From Macrotrachela quadricornifera (taxonomy: Eukaryota > Rotifera > Eurotatoria > Philodinida > Philodinidae), in the NCBI GenBank assembly GCA_022393335.1, contig JAJEKB010021191.1, forward strand, positions 1,691,604-1,755,603: a stretch of DNA of 64,000 nt. The letters are read 5' to 3'. Numbering within the stretch: the first letter of the stretch is position 1; every line of letters starts with the position of its first letter. The notes under the pieces are model-generated. The model worked only from the letters and a program-made list of their open reading frames with translations. It had not been told where the DNA came from and made no database searches. Below, in pieces: positions 20,642-31,799 of this stretch. Made by a program: the position numbers and the translations under genes.

Positions 20642-21453
20642 TATTTCTTTTTATGTAGCCATTTAAAGAGAAAATAAAAGTCAATGGTTCATATCAATGT
20701 TTTGCACGAAAAAAAAAGAAATTAATGAATATCTAAACATTTGATTTTTAGCATTACATATCCGTTTCTTTCCTTCGTGTGTGAATGAAATCAATCTATA
20801 TGCATTATATAGATGAAAGTATGCATGCAAGCATGTAAAGAACGCGCAAAAAAATGTCCACATCATTCGTACAGAGATGTTTTTTCGATAAAATATAATG
20901 AATAGAGTTAATCATCACGGTATTCTTTTCCAATGATACTCTGATTTATTTTTCTTTTTTTGAAAGCGGCTAAATATGAATAATACATATGAGTATTTTT
21001 AACAGCTTTTGTGGCAGGAATAAACATGAAGTTTGAAACTTTGAAGAGTGCCTGAAAATCATCATCTTATATATTACAAAATTTCCGAATAATTATTTTC
21101 CTATAAAAAAAACTCTTTTCTTATTACAATCTTATAACTATATTATTGCAAAAGAAGAGTTTGAGTCATAGTAGTTTCACTTAACAACGACAATAAATGA
21201 AAACATAAAAATATCTAAATTCAATTTTTTTTCTCGTTCGAAATTTGAGTTGATGAAACTGTAGTGCATTGAATCAATATATGTGAAACCTTTCTACATT
21301 ATTATATCTTCTCATTGTAAAGAAACCTACAATATGTGTCCGTATCTGCTGAGTCTTTTTTCAGTTCTTAAAGCATAGAATTCAATTGCACATGACAACC
21401 AAGATTAAGCCGATTAACATAGAAAAATCCATTTAATATTGATAGAAAAAAAT
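20642..21453. other. Intergenic, nothing recognised
   Basis: AT-rich spacer between the divergently oriented LRR pseudogene and the Kelch gene. It should hold the Kelch promoter; no clear motif stands out. Confidence 0.45.
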
Positions 21454-23290
21454 ATGCGATCATCTTCTATTATCCATGTAACGATTCGATCGCCGTCAAA
21501 TGGTAGTTGTTCGACGAAGAAAAAATCTCTCATATCGAAACATCATTCGGTTTGATTGTTAAAAGTTTGAATAATTTATATTGCCTTTGATTAAATAGAT
21601 ATCATCTATTAGAATTGCTCCTGTTCGAACGAATAAATCTAAGCTTGCCACGACGGCATCGGAAAATTTTCAAAAACCGCTTGCTAATGACACTCTTGAC
21701 GAATCAAGAAACAATCAAACCGATACTGTCAAAGCCATAGATACAGATAATTATTACCCGTCAATAGAACAGGTAAGAAAACAAAATAAAAAACATGTAT
21801 ATACTTCTGATATCGTTGTCTAGTTAAGCTTTTAATGGAATAGTTCTTCGTCGTTGCTATAATTTCTTAATTTTTCAAATCATTTCTTTTTCTTTTTCTA
21901 TATTTACCTTTTCAAATGACTGCAGACAACTACTACCAGTATTTCATGGTCAAATGAAGAGCAACATCGTCAATCATCGAAGAAGAGAAAGAAACGCAAA
22001 TAGTAAAGATTTTTTTTTTATTATTAATTTTTTTACAAATATTTCATTTAGTTGTTGTAAATACATTCAACGTTATTGTTCACCTGTCTGTTCATTTTTG
22101 AGTCTTGCTGCTCTTCTTCTATTTGCTGCAGGCATCGCTGCAATGATAGTCGCCTTAGTTGATACAGCTCAAACGACAGAAACTACAAGTACAACTACAG
22201 TGACAACTTCAACAACAACAACAGTGCTTCCGGGTAAATCATCTGCATCACTTTTTTATAAATTAAATATCATGAATATTTGTTCATAGGATGGTCGAAT
22301 GCGAATCATATAAACTATGCAAGATATAGACACACAGCTTCGACTTTAGCCGATGGAACGATCTTGATTGTTGGTGGACAAGATAGCTCGAGTGTTTTAA
22401 GTAGTGCAGAATTATATGATCCATCCACTGGCCTATGGACAGTTACTGGAAGTATGAATATTGCTCGAAGTTCTCACACAGCATCTGTATTACCGAATGG
22501 AAAAGTATTAGTTACTGCTGGACAAACTCCTAGTGGTCATACAAGAACTACTGAATTGTACAATCCATCGACAAGAACATGGACTCTGACTGGAAATATA
22601 TCGAATCCTCGAATCGATCATAAAGCATGTGTATTCTCAAATGGAACTGTGATCATTGCCGGTGGATGGAGTTTTACTTATTATAATCAAACTGAGTTGT
22701 ATGATCCAACGACAGGTGTATGGACAGACGCAATGAATATGATCAATTATCGATCTTCATACAGATCATCAATCTTGACAGATGGAACATTCTTAGTAGC
22801 TGCCGGAGATGATGCTGCTGGTTTTCTCAATTATGCTGAAACCTATGATCTATCGACGGGAGTGTGGACTGCAACTGGAAATATGAATGTTGCTCGACGT
22901 AATTACGCTGTCGCTCTTTTAACGTCGGGACAAGTGTTAGCTATTGGTAGTGATACTGGTGGAAGTAGCTGTTTAGATAGTACCGAATTGTACAATCCAT
23001 CGACAAGAACATGGGCAGCAACCGGACAAATGAATCATGGACGAAGCTATCATACAGCAACTGTTTTAACAGATGGAAAAGTTTTAGTTACCGGTGGGTG
23101 TAATGGTGCTTCTTCGAATACTGCCGAGATTTATGATCCTTCAACAGGAATATGGACACTTATTACGAGTATGAATGACACTCGCACACAGCATACAGCA
23201 TCTCTATTAACAAATGGAAAGGTATTGGTCGCCGGCGGATTGTCCAGCATTGGTGTTATTTTGAATACTTCAGAGATATATCAACCATAA
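21454..23290 (+). CDS. Membrane-anchored Kelch-repeat protein (five exons)
   Basis: Exons 21454-21549, 21599-21772, 21926-22002, 22052-22233 and 22290-23290 join in phase to 509 residues with no stop; all introns are 49-153 bp and GT-AG (the first donor is the weak GTTTGA). The N-terminal about 118 residues are basic and Ser/Thr-rich and probably cytoplasmic. One transmembrane segment follows (FLSLAALLLFAAGIAAMIVALV). Next is a Thr-rich stalk of about 25 residues, probably O-glycosylated, and then about six Kelch repeats with the pattern GG...ELYDPSTG.WT.TG.MN..R..HTA..L.NGKVLV, forming a six- or seven-bladed beta-propeller outside the cell. Orientation (type II) is inferred from the basic N-terminus. 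The ligand is unknown. Kelch proteins of this layout are common in bdelloids. Confidence 0.88.
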
Positions 23291-23757
23291 GAGACAGATA
23301 TTTTTTTTGTATAAATTCTTCTACGAATATTAATTTACTTGAACGATCAAATTTCTTCATGGTATCTTCAACACGATCAAAAATAATCTTTTCTGTCTAG
23401 TTTTTTCAGTAGTGCAGAAATCGTTAATTCGATTCAAGTTTTAAACTTTCCAACTATTGCCATTCAACTATTAAATTTATAATTCGAGTTCTCAACTATC
23501 TCGTCCTCACCCTCACTTAGCTCGACGCCCTGTATCTGTATTTCGCCCTTATCCTCATATGGTATTTCTTTGATCCCTACTCAAACGATGTTCCTTTGAC
23601 CATTAACTCCAATAGTAGAATAGTTGAAACGTCTTTTCGGCTGCTACATATATGAAAAATCAATTTTAAAAATGGAGGTATTAATATTAAATTAGATTTG
23701 AGTGATGTTTGGAGAAATAAAAAATCTCAAAATGATTCATATATGTTTTTTTTTAAG
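23291..23757. other. Intergenic, nothing recognised
   Basis: Sequence between the Kelch gene and the Argonaute fragment. I looked for an upstream MID/PAZ-coding exon of Argonaute and saw none. Confidence 0.45.
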
Positions 23758-24771
23758 CTGTTGTAACATCTTCGACTGATGTTTCTCGTCAATATTCTAC
23801 TCTTGCAGGTATAGAAGTTTGTTTTTATTTATCAGAGATTTATGTATACTTTTCATCTTTAGCAATTGTTGGTTCAGGCAATGATTCTTGTTCAACTACA
23901 GCTGCACGTGTTTGTAAACAATATCCAAAGGAAAATTTTTCTTCGATAGAAACAATTGCTGGAATGACAAGAATGATTGAACAATTATTGAATTATAATT
24001 ATGAAATCAGTCAACGTTTCCCCACAAAGATTGTCTTCTATAGAGATGGTGAAATCTTTTCTCAATTAATCTTTTTTTTTCTTCATAAGAAATTTCTTTA
24101 GGAAATGGAGATGAACCATTTACAAAAATTTGTCAAGCATTTGATAGTAAGTTCTTGATTTGTTATTATTCACTAGAAATATATGGTGATCAAATGAAAC
24201 ATCCTCTTTTAACGTTCATTGTTGTTAAAAGACGACATAATACACGATTTTCTACTTATAAACCTATGGATAATGAATTGGAAAGTGAATTGAATAGAAC
24301 ATCTGAAGAGAGTAATAATATGCCAATCGGTTGTGTTATTGATACAACGATTGTTCATCGTGATCAAAATAATTTCTACCTGAATTCACATAATAGTCTT
24401 TTAGGTATGAATCATCCACCACTTTATCATGTTCTATTGAATGAAATTGGTTTTACATCTGATGAATTACAATTATTAACCTATCGTCTGTGTTACACGT
24501 ATTCTCAATCATCAGCTTCGGAATCAGTTCCATCTGTTCTTCATCGAGCTGATGTAGCTACATACAATGCTCGAGATCTTTTCTATAGTGCTCATGAGTA
24601 AGATAAGAATAACAGGGAAAATAAAAATTTGATTTTAATTGATGTTTTAGCTCATCAATTATTGATATTGTCGAATGAAATCGAATACTCCAAGATTCTA
24701 CTTCTAATGATTGTGATTATGAATTTCTTCAAGTTCATGAAAATCTTCGAAATAAACTTGTACTCGCATAG
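23758..24771 (+). pseudogene. 5'-truncated Argonaute, PIWI domain only
   Basis: Exons 23758-23808, 23873-24048, 24102-24146, 24177-24597 and 24651-24771 join in phase and encode most of an Argonaute PIWI domain. Landmarks: TDVSRQYSTLAAIVGSGND (first catalytic Asp), ETIAGMTRMIEQLL (Glu finger), KIVFYRDG (second Asp), KHPLLTFIVVKRRHNTRF, GCVIDTTIVH, FYLNSHNSLLGMNHPPLYHVL, ELQLLTYRLCYTY, then SVLHRADVATYNAR, where the usual His of the tetrad is Asp. The C-terminus FLQVHENLRNKLVLA matches the end of eukaryotic Argonautes. The N, PAZ and MID domains are absent upstream, and a TGA at 24676-24678 interrupts the last exon. It is therefore best read as a gene fragment. Argonaute genes are strongly expanded in bdelloids, so this is likely a partial duplicate. 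Confidence 0.85.
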
Positions 24772-24892
24772 TTTTATTTGAGAATGAGACTTTGTTTATT
24801 TTAATCAAGTGTAGTTTTTACAATAATATATTTTAAAATAGTGAAACTGATTAGGAAAGATGACATGTTCATTTGTTATTTGATATAATATC

Positions 24893-24965
24893 GGCTTTGT
24901 GGCCTAATGGCTAAGGCGTCTGACTTCGGATCAGAAGATTGCAGGTTCGAATCCTGCCAGAGTCG
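24893..24965 (+). tRNA. tRNA-Arg (anticodon TCG)
   Basis: A 73-nt cloverleaf: acceptor GGCTTTG pairs with CAGAGTC (with G-T pairs) and discriminator G. The D arm is GCC...GGC, the anticodon stem TCTGA/TCAGA holds loop CTTCGGA with anticodon TCG, and the T arm is GCAGG-TTCGAAT-CCTGC. A and B boxes are intact, no intron is present, and a pol III terminator (T7) follows within about ten bases. Confidence 0.95.
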
Positions 24966-25281
24966 TTCATCTTTTTTTCTTCTTTTAAAAGATATGTATG
25001 TATACAATCGTCTTTCTGACATAACAATAACAATCGAAAAGAAACTTTTCTCTTTTTTTCCTTTCGTCATCAATAAAACGAAATTGAAGAACGTCTACTC
25101 ATATCAAATGTTAGTTTCGTCTATTTTTGATAGTGATTCTTTAAAACTAGTATTAACTGCAATAGCAGCAGAAATTATTTTAAATAATTAGAATATTTAT
25201 TGTTCATATCGAAATAGAATTTAATCTACACAACATATTTTATTTTCTATTAGAATTAAAGCTAAATATCAAATCCGTAGC

Positions 25282-25995
25282 TTCTCATTTGCGAACATGA
25301 GCATAAATATTAATTTAAAATTTTATAACTTAATTTCAACATTTAAAACGAAATTTTAAACTTAAAGTTTATTCAAATTTAAATTAATATTGAACATTTT
25401 AGAGCGTTTAGAATAGGGTTCGCCACATATACAGCTTTTCAATTTTTGTCTTATTTACTGCAATTTGTAGAGTTCGCTCCATATAGATCTATTAAATGTT
25501 TTACCATAAATTTATTGTAAATTGTAGAGTTCACTAAATTACAGAGAGAGAGCATTTATTGTTAGCGCTTTTAATTAGTCTTTGTTTCATTCACAACATG
25601 GAATCTAGTATCGAATGGACAATAATTACATAATCGAGATGCACGGGCATCTATTCATAATAGAGAACGATACTGGAAGCGTAGTTCATTTCGATTTTTT
25701 GAACATTCACAACACCATTATGAATCAAACCAAACCTGTATCATCGTCGATACCGATACATATGAGTATCAAACTATATGCAAATATTCAGATTGTGAAA
25801 AATTCAAAACACAATCGACAGAATTTTTCTAGTAAAATAAATAAATATTGAGTCATTGAAATAAATCTAAATAAAACTTAGTTAAGAGTTCTTTATCATT
25901 TTTAGGATGTTACTTCTTTCATATGTTCCTGCATTAAGGGCCCTGGCTCGTCCAATCATAATATTGTTACTTGACTAATAGACAATCATCTCGTT
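25282..25995. mobile_element. Half copy of the CTCATTTGCGAACAT element
   Basis: Begins TTCTCATTTGCGAACATG and is a long inverted-orientation match to about 50070-50812, the right half of the complete element at 49354-50812. Shared landmarks include the AT-rich terminal block, GTAGAGTTCGCT/GTAGAGTTCACT units, TTATTGTTAGCGCTTTTAATTA, the ACATATGAGTATCA block and TTCCTGCATTAA. The left half of the element is missing, so this is a truncated copy. A 78-codon frame at 25615-25851 inside it is not recognised. Confidence 0.75.
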
Positions 25996-28900
25996 CACTT
26001 AAAATTATTAGAAAATATTGGCCTCTCTCGTAGACACAAGTAACGCTCGTCTCTATGACTCGCTTAACCCTCGACTGAATTCTATTTAACATTACCTCTT
26101 ACTGGTCGCTAGATTCTGCTCAGTTAACTATGCTGGATACATGTGCACGTATACATGGATTGCTAGTGACGACTGTTCTATAAGATCCAGTCTTTAAACT
26201 TTTTGCTACTGCTTTCGTATGGCAATGTAAAGCACAGTTCGTAGTCGATCATCGTTGCCCCTGCGTCGCTTCACTCTTAACTTCTCGGTTTTTTATATGA
26301 TGTCAGCATAGACCAATGTAACATCTCATTTTCTTGCTCATAAAATTGTTTATAGGTAATATAAAACCTAAAGCAAATTTGAAAAAATGGCGACTAGTCA
26401 TTCGTCGGCGCCCCTACGCGTCGTCATTCACGACTAGCCGCGTCCATTCTGAAGTCTATTTTTGACATGAGTTCACTGTCTTGTGTTCAAAACCACACTC
26501 ATTCAGGTCCCACTAACTCAAAAGAATTACAGGATTCGGAACGGAAAAAGCCTCTATAGGAAATTTGAAGAAAAACAAGTAAAGGTACAAAAATCTATAA
26601 ATAAGTGAACTATGACTAAGTTTATGAAGCATCGCTGTGAAATCTTAATTATATTTCTGAAAATAACGAATATTTTAGATGTATGAGTTCCTCAAAATCT
26701 GATTCAAGGAGGAATAAAATCACAAAATATTGATCGCCTTAAAGCTTAGATTCTCAAAATCTGATTGGATGAAAGATAGATTTTGGGAAGCATTTCATTG
26801 ACTGGAATTTTAAATAGATAGAGTCTGACTGGTCAAAAGTTCGATGTAAAAAGTTTGCTACTGGCTAAGTTCACAGACTATATAATCTGATTGAACGGAA
26901 GCCGTATAGTGCAAATAGCTGGGCCGTGATCTTTAAGCCGACGTTCTTTTGACTAGGTAACAAGCAAGCTTATTTTAATTTGCTCAACCCTTCCTTCGTC
27001 AAGGAATTGTACCAGTGTTCGTTTCTATACTTTTGTTACTATTCACTTAAAAAGATATCATATTTTAAAAGTGGAAGACGAAAAAAATTTTCTTGTAATT
27101 ACAAGTAGCACGAACCCTACGAATTCGCTGAACCTTTTCTGAAAGAAAATTCGGTGTGATTACCATTGAAAAAAATTTTCATTTGGGTTATCTTATATCT
27201 CAATCTCCTTGATTGCATGAAAGCTACAAAACAAAACATCCACTCTAGTGATGATCGTTTTATAGAAATACCCCTATATAGATTCATATGTAAGCGACAA
27301 GCAAACCTCAAGTTCGAGTTCTTCGTTTTTGATTGAGTTTGATCAAATCTAATAGAGATGTCTGACCATATTCAGTAGTTTGGGACGTCATAATTTCTAA
27401 TCCTGAACTCTGACTTGTTTGAACAAAATGAAGAGACAAATATTCATATTTTTTTAAGCGCAATATTTATCGATATACAACTGTTTCTTTAAGAAAATGG
27501 AATTAGATACGATTTAGATGCTTCAGTTTGTTCATCAAGTTCAATAGCATCATCAGGTGGCGATCACTCCAAACCACAATTCTATGAGGATAATATCTTT
27601 TTCCAAACCAGAGAATCGCGGACAGTTTCTTAAAGTTTTGGGACGACATGACTACATATATATTTCTGGTTACGCTACAATAAGCAAATAACACAATATT
27701 AGTATTCACAATTCCTTTACTGGATATGCTGTTACATAAAATCTGTAATAAAAAATTATTTTTCCTCATGAATCAAGTTATTTGAGAATCTATTAAGGTA
27801 CTCCAAATCTCATTTATTGTACTTATGATAAATTTTTTAAATCAACGACTAGTCGTTTCTATGTACGATTGATTTTTCTGCCACATTAGAATTCTTATGC
27901 GCACATAAGTAGCTTACTCATAACATATCAATAGGCAATCGAAAACTTCCAACACTCAAATAGCATTATGTAGTTTTCATCAGTTTTCAATTTCTTTTTT
28001 GATTTTACAAAATGATATTTTGCCGGATTTGTTATCAAACAAAATTAATTAGGCTCTTTGGAAAATCGACTTAAATTATTTGAAACTTATTTCAAACTAT
28101 GCTATGAAATAACGTTTTAAATCAACGTCTAGTCGTTCGTCGGCCTCCTTCCGGTCGGGCACTCACGATTAGCCATTTTCATATTTAACACCGCTACATC
28201 CTTCACAATTAGTTTAGGTTTGAACCGAATAGATGCAGCTCGTTTGAATTCCTCTCAAAAAGTTGCTGAACGTTTGTTAGTACATTCATTAAGGAACTAA
28301 AAAAGAGAAACTATTCAAAAACTACTACTACTAGAGTATACTACATTGTGGTCTAACAAAAATCTTCGCTTAGTTTGAATGTTATTACAAGGTTGATGTC
28401 TATGAAGATTCAACAACAGAACATCAAGCAGCCACCTCTTTTTTTTTACATATTTCTGTATAAATCTTACTCAAAACTCTGACGTATAGTAATGTACAAA
28501 GAAAAATGTTTCTATTAAAATAAATGTTCAACATGGATTCATGATCATCGATTATTCTTAATTCAACCTTAAAATAACAAGAAGTTCATTAAAAAGCTAA
28601 GAAATAGATCAAAAAAGCTTTTATTCACTTTGAATTCGGATTTTCCGTACTTTTTAACAGTCAGTCAAGTTTTATCAAAAGCTATAATTCATTCATTTAT
28701 TGTTAACTAATAACTAACAGTATTGACAAAACTAACCTAAGATTTGGGTTTCTCATAGCAAATTATATTTGATGACTTTTCACTGCACACAGTTTATATA
28801 TATTATATTTATTATTAATTATTTAGTAACAGCCATTCAGTCTTGATTTATCGATCTTCGGTTAGCTTCAATCGATCTTTTTAAGAAAAATGCAAAAACA

Positions 28901-29200
28901 AACTATAAATTGCATATTTACTTACTCTTAACCTCAAAATTGGCTCGCAATTCCAAGTCTATACCTTCGACAACCCCTCAAAGAGTTTTCTTATAAAACA
29001 TCAGAGGTTTTGAATATTAATCTAGGCGACACCATTTCCTATTGGGGTGAAGACACAAACATGCGGACAACCTTTAGAAACAAACATACCTGCAAAACTA
29101 CAGACTTATTTTATACGATATGATCTATGTTTCAATTCGAGAAATAAATTGTTATTATCTTAACAAAAATCTTCTGCAGTCAAAAATTCCTATAAAAATT
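25996..29200. other. Gene-poor region with small repeats
   Basis: No gene is recognised over 3.2 kb. Two copies of a roughly 50-bp GC-rich word (GACTAGTCATTCGTCGGC at 26391 and TCTAGTCGTTCGTCGGC at 28128, each ending in a GACTAGCC/GATTAGCC block) stand out from AT-rich surroundings. A shorter relative lies at 27846. Short frames at 27117-27311 and 27503-27769 show no domain features. Confidence 0.45.
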
Positions 29201-29224
29201 TTTACAAAAACTAATACTATCAAT

Positions 29225-29490
29225 CGATTTCTCAATCTGAACAATCTTTCATCAAACTTTCTAAAGAATCACTATTTTTAAAAAGAAAAATATTTTTTGC
29301 ATTAAAAATTTTCGAAAATCATAAAAAAACCGAGCGTGCCATTCGATTCCCCGACCACGATTACCATCGGTCAAACTTTATAAAAAAATCATTATTTTCT
29401 TAAAAAAAGCCTTTTTTAGCAAAACAAATCATTTGAAAAAATTGAAAAACTAATAGTGCCATTCGGTTCCCTGACCAAGAAAACCTTTGG
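29225..29490. repeat. About 125-bp tandem repeat, 2+ copies
   Basis: Units contain GGTCAAACTTTATAAAAAAATC-like and GTGCCATTCGATTCCC/GTGCCATTCGGTTCCC blocks at about 125-bp spacing. The array is followed directly by two copies of the dispersed tail repeat (29565-29725). Confidence 0.6.
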
Positions 29491-29564
29491 TCATACGTTA
29501 AGCGTTGAGTTGACCGTGAAGTGTGATTGTTTTATGGATTTTTCTAAGAACATGTTTTTTTGAC

Positions 29565-29725
29565 CTTTGACCCTGACGACAAGCAAGCAGGCAAACTACT
29601 TTTTTTTCATATAACCCTCTCTGCAGTGGAGGGAATATGATGTTTTTTTAACCCTGACACAAACCCGCAAACAAACAAACTATTTTTTTTCATATGATCC
29701 TCTCTACAGTCGAGGGAATTAGGCT
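29565..29725 (+). repeat. Two tandem copies of a dispersed tail repeat
   Basis: Two units of about 75 bp contain CCCTGAC...CAAAC, an A/T-rich TTTTTTTTCATAT, and then a hairpin CCTCTCT-ACAGTCGA-GAGGG-like block. Related copies occur at 34848-34925 and, inverted, at 40140-40225, two of the three sites just after a tandem array. Confidence 0.6.
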
Positions 29726-30272
29726 TGGGAAGGCTGAACTTGGTCTATATATTTTTGAAAGAATTCCCAACAGCAAGGAAAAAAACTGAATATATAGGTT
29801 TTTTTTGGAAAAAGGTTGATGAAAATTAGCCGCCTTCAACGGGAATGGCTGTCACAAATTCTAAGTCATGCCCACAGTTATATTCGACAGCAGCAGAAAG
29901 AATGAGTAAACAAACACAATTCAGTGCGCTTTTCCTCGCCTACTTAAACAAACAAGAGACAAGAAAGTGGCTGCTCTGTCGCATAAAAGTACACATTCTA
30001 ATGCGATAGAAGACTTATTTTTCAAGATAAACAAGTTTGAATGCATTTAATCTGCTCAGTTTACTTTTTTTCATTGAAAAAAAACTTTTTACGCATTAAA
30101 ATGTGCTTATTATATGCGCAAAATATCGACTTTTCGTTACGTGTTCGACTGGGTAGTTTCTTGCAAAAGAATAAGAAGTTTTGTAGCATTGCAACGCCAA
30201 CTAGGATGAGAAATATTGCTTAAAGTCTTTTGACACATAACTTTCCACTAAACTGCAGTTTCCACACCTTGC
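29726..30272. other. Non-coding
   Basis: No gene recognised. A 60-codon frame at 30041-30223 has no recognisable features. Confidence 0.4.
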
Positions 30273-30274
30273 TA

Positions 30275-30856
30275 TTGTCTATCCAAAAAAAGAATGGTAT
30301 GTGAATATTTTTTAAATAACTTTTGAACGATGAAAGCTAGAGAGCTGTGGTTTTCACCATTGCAAAGAAGAAATAAAGATGCATCAATTCGTATAGTACA
30401 AGTGTTTTCAGGAAACCTCTCAAATTTTTTTTAAACAATTTTCGAAAAATATTGCCGAAAAATTGAATTTCTATTTTATGAGAAAAACAGAAAAAGTGAC
30501 TTTTTTTTACAGAAATTAATACAAAAAACTGCTAAGAATTTCCACTAGGGTACTTATAACTTTTGATTGAATAGACCTAAAAGTCTTGGCTTTACGTATA
30601 GTTTGTAAATCTTCTGCTAGCCGTTCAATTGCATAGAAAATTATTGAAAAATCATATCACTCACCTTACACAATGTTCTTTTTCAAAAATGTCGATTAAA
30701 GTCTTTGAGAAGAGTATGTAAAATTATTTTATAATGCACAGTTCGATGCGTCTTCGTCTCATCTTTCCAATGGTGAAAACCGCAGCTCTCCAACTTTCAT
30801 CGTTCAAAAGTTATTCAGAAACTACTCACATACCATTCTTTTTTTTGGATGGACAA
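30275..30856. mobile_element. Miniature element with about 145-bp TIRs, TA TSD
   Basis: 30275-30420 is repeated inverted at about 30715-30856. Ends read TTGTCTATCC...GGATGGACAA and are flanked by TA on each side (30273-30274 and 30857-30858), consistent with a Tc1/mariner-superfamily miniature element. Shared blocks include AGAATGGTATGTGA, AACTTTTGAACGATGAAAG and GGTTTTCACCATTG. The 300-bp centre has no transposase. Confidence 0.75.
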
Positions 30857-31052
30857 TAGTTTTCTGTACATCAGATCAAACTTTTCGCCGAGCAACTCTT
30901 AGCTCTCTCATGATTGGAAAAATCGTATTGTCGTCGAAAAGTGGTCAAGAACTGATGATCATTCCAATTATCCTACCCGACACTCCACTGTAAAAACTAT
31001 GTTTATTGTGGGACTAAGAAAAAACAGTGTTAGCAATACTCTTAAGAGGTAC

Positions 31053-31461
31053 TGTTACCGTCTTATTGACTGGTGTTCAGTGTCTAACTCTGTGTGTTTA
31101 TTCAAGAAGAAAACGCGAGTATTTATACAGGGAAAAGGTGGTTAGTTTCCACCTGCACAGTAAGATATAGCGAAAGGAAAAATACCATATGATCGTATAT
31201 GTAGGAAAGAGGAAAATCCCATATGATCATATATGAAGGAAAAGAGGAAAATACCATGTATAGATGTATATGTGAAGAAAAAGAAAGAAAATCATATATG
31301 TGAAAAAAAGCGAACGAATCTTCTATATGCTCGCTTACAGGTACCCAGGAAAAACTAAAGAATACAGAAAGTTAACCACTACCTCTTTTCGCTCTTTTGT
31401 CATCATTTGAAACCCTTTTTGTGCCTCCGATAAACTGACGATGTTTCGCCCGCCGGTAACA
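31053..31461 (-). repeat. Solo LTR (409 bp)
   Basis: Ends are TGTTACCG...CGGTAACA, a perfect 8-bp inverted terminus with TG...CA. Read on the minus strand it has a TATA box (CTGTATAAATAC), a polyadenylation signal about 25 bases later (GAATAAACACAC) and then a short tail to the end, the U3-R-U5 order of an LTR. About 45-bp repeats with CATATGATC words lie in U3. No internal domain flanks it, and a target duplication was not found, so the flanks have changed. Confidence 0.65.
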
Positions 31462-31584
31462 GTCAAGAATGTCCTTTGGAAAATGTCCTTTATTCTTTCG
31501 TCCTTACATATATATATATAACTGAGGACGAAAAAATAAAGAACATTTCGTCCGAGGACATTTTCCAAAGGACATTCTTGACTG
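31460..31584. repeat. Hairpin element, about 125 bp
   Basis: Left arm CAGTCAAGAATGTCCTTTGG... and right arm ...CCAAAGGACATTCTTGACTG are reverse complements over more than 30 bp, around an ATATATATAT centre. It abuts the solo LTR. Probably a very short miniature element. Confidence 0.7.
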
Positions 31585-31799
31585 TATTCAAGTCGTGCCA
31601 TTTTAATCGATTTTTAGTTACAAAAAATTGATTTTAATATGATTTTTAGCCACTTTCTTGTTACACGGAATGCATGTCGAATTCAGACAGGAGAAAAAAA
31701 TACAATTACTATCTCATTGAAAAATAAATAAACAATTTAGAAAAAGTAAAATTTCAATGGGCAAACCTCCAAATGAAATGGGCAATTGCCCATTTGCCT

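Noticed and set aside
24876..25191. Frames on both strands overlapping the tRNA gene
   Set aside because: They read through the tRNA-Arg and its terminator. The cloverleaf explains the sequence.
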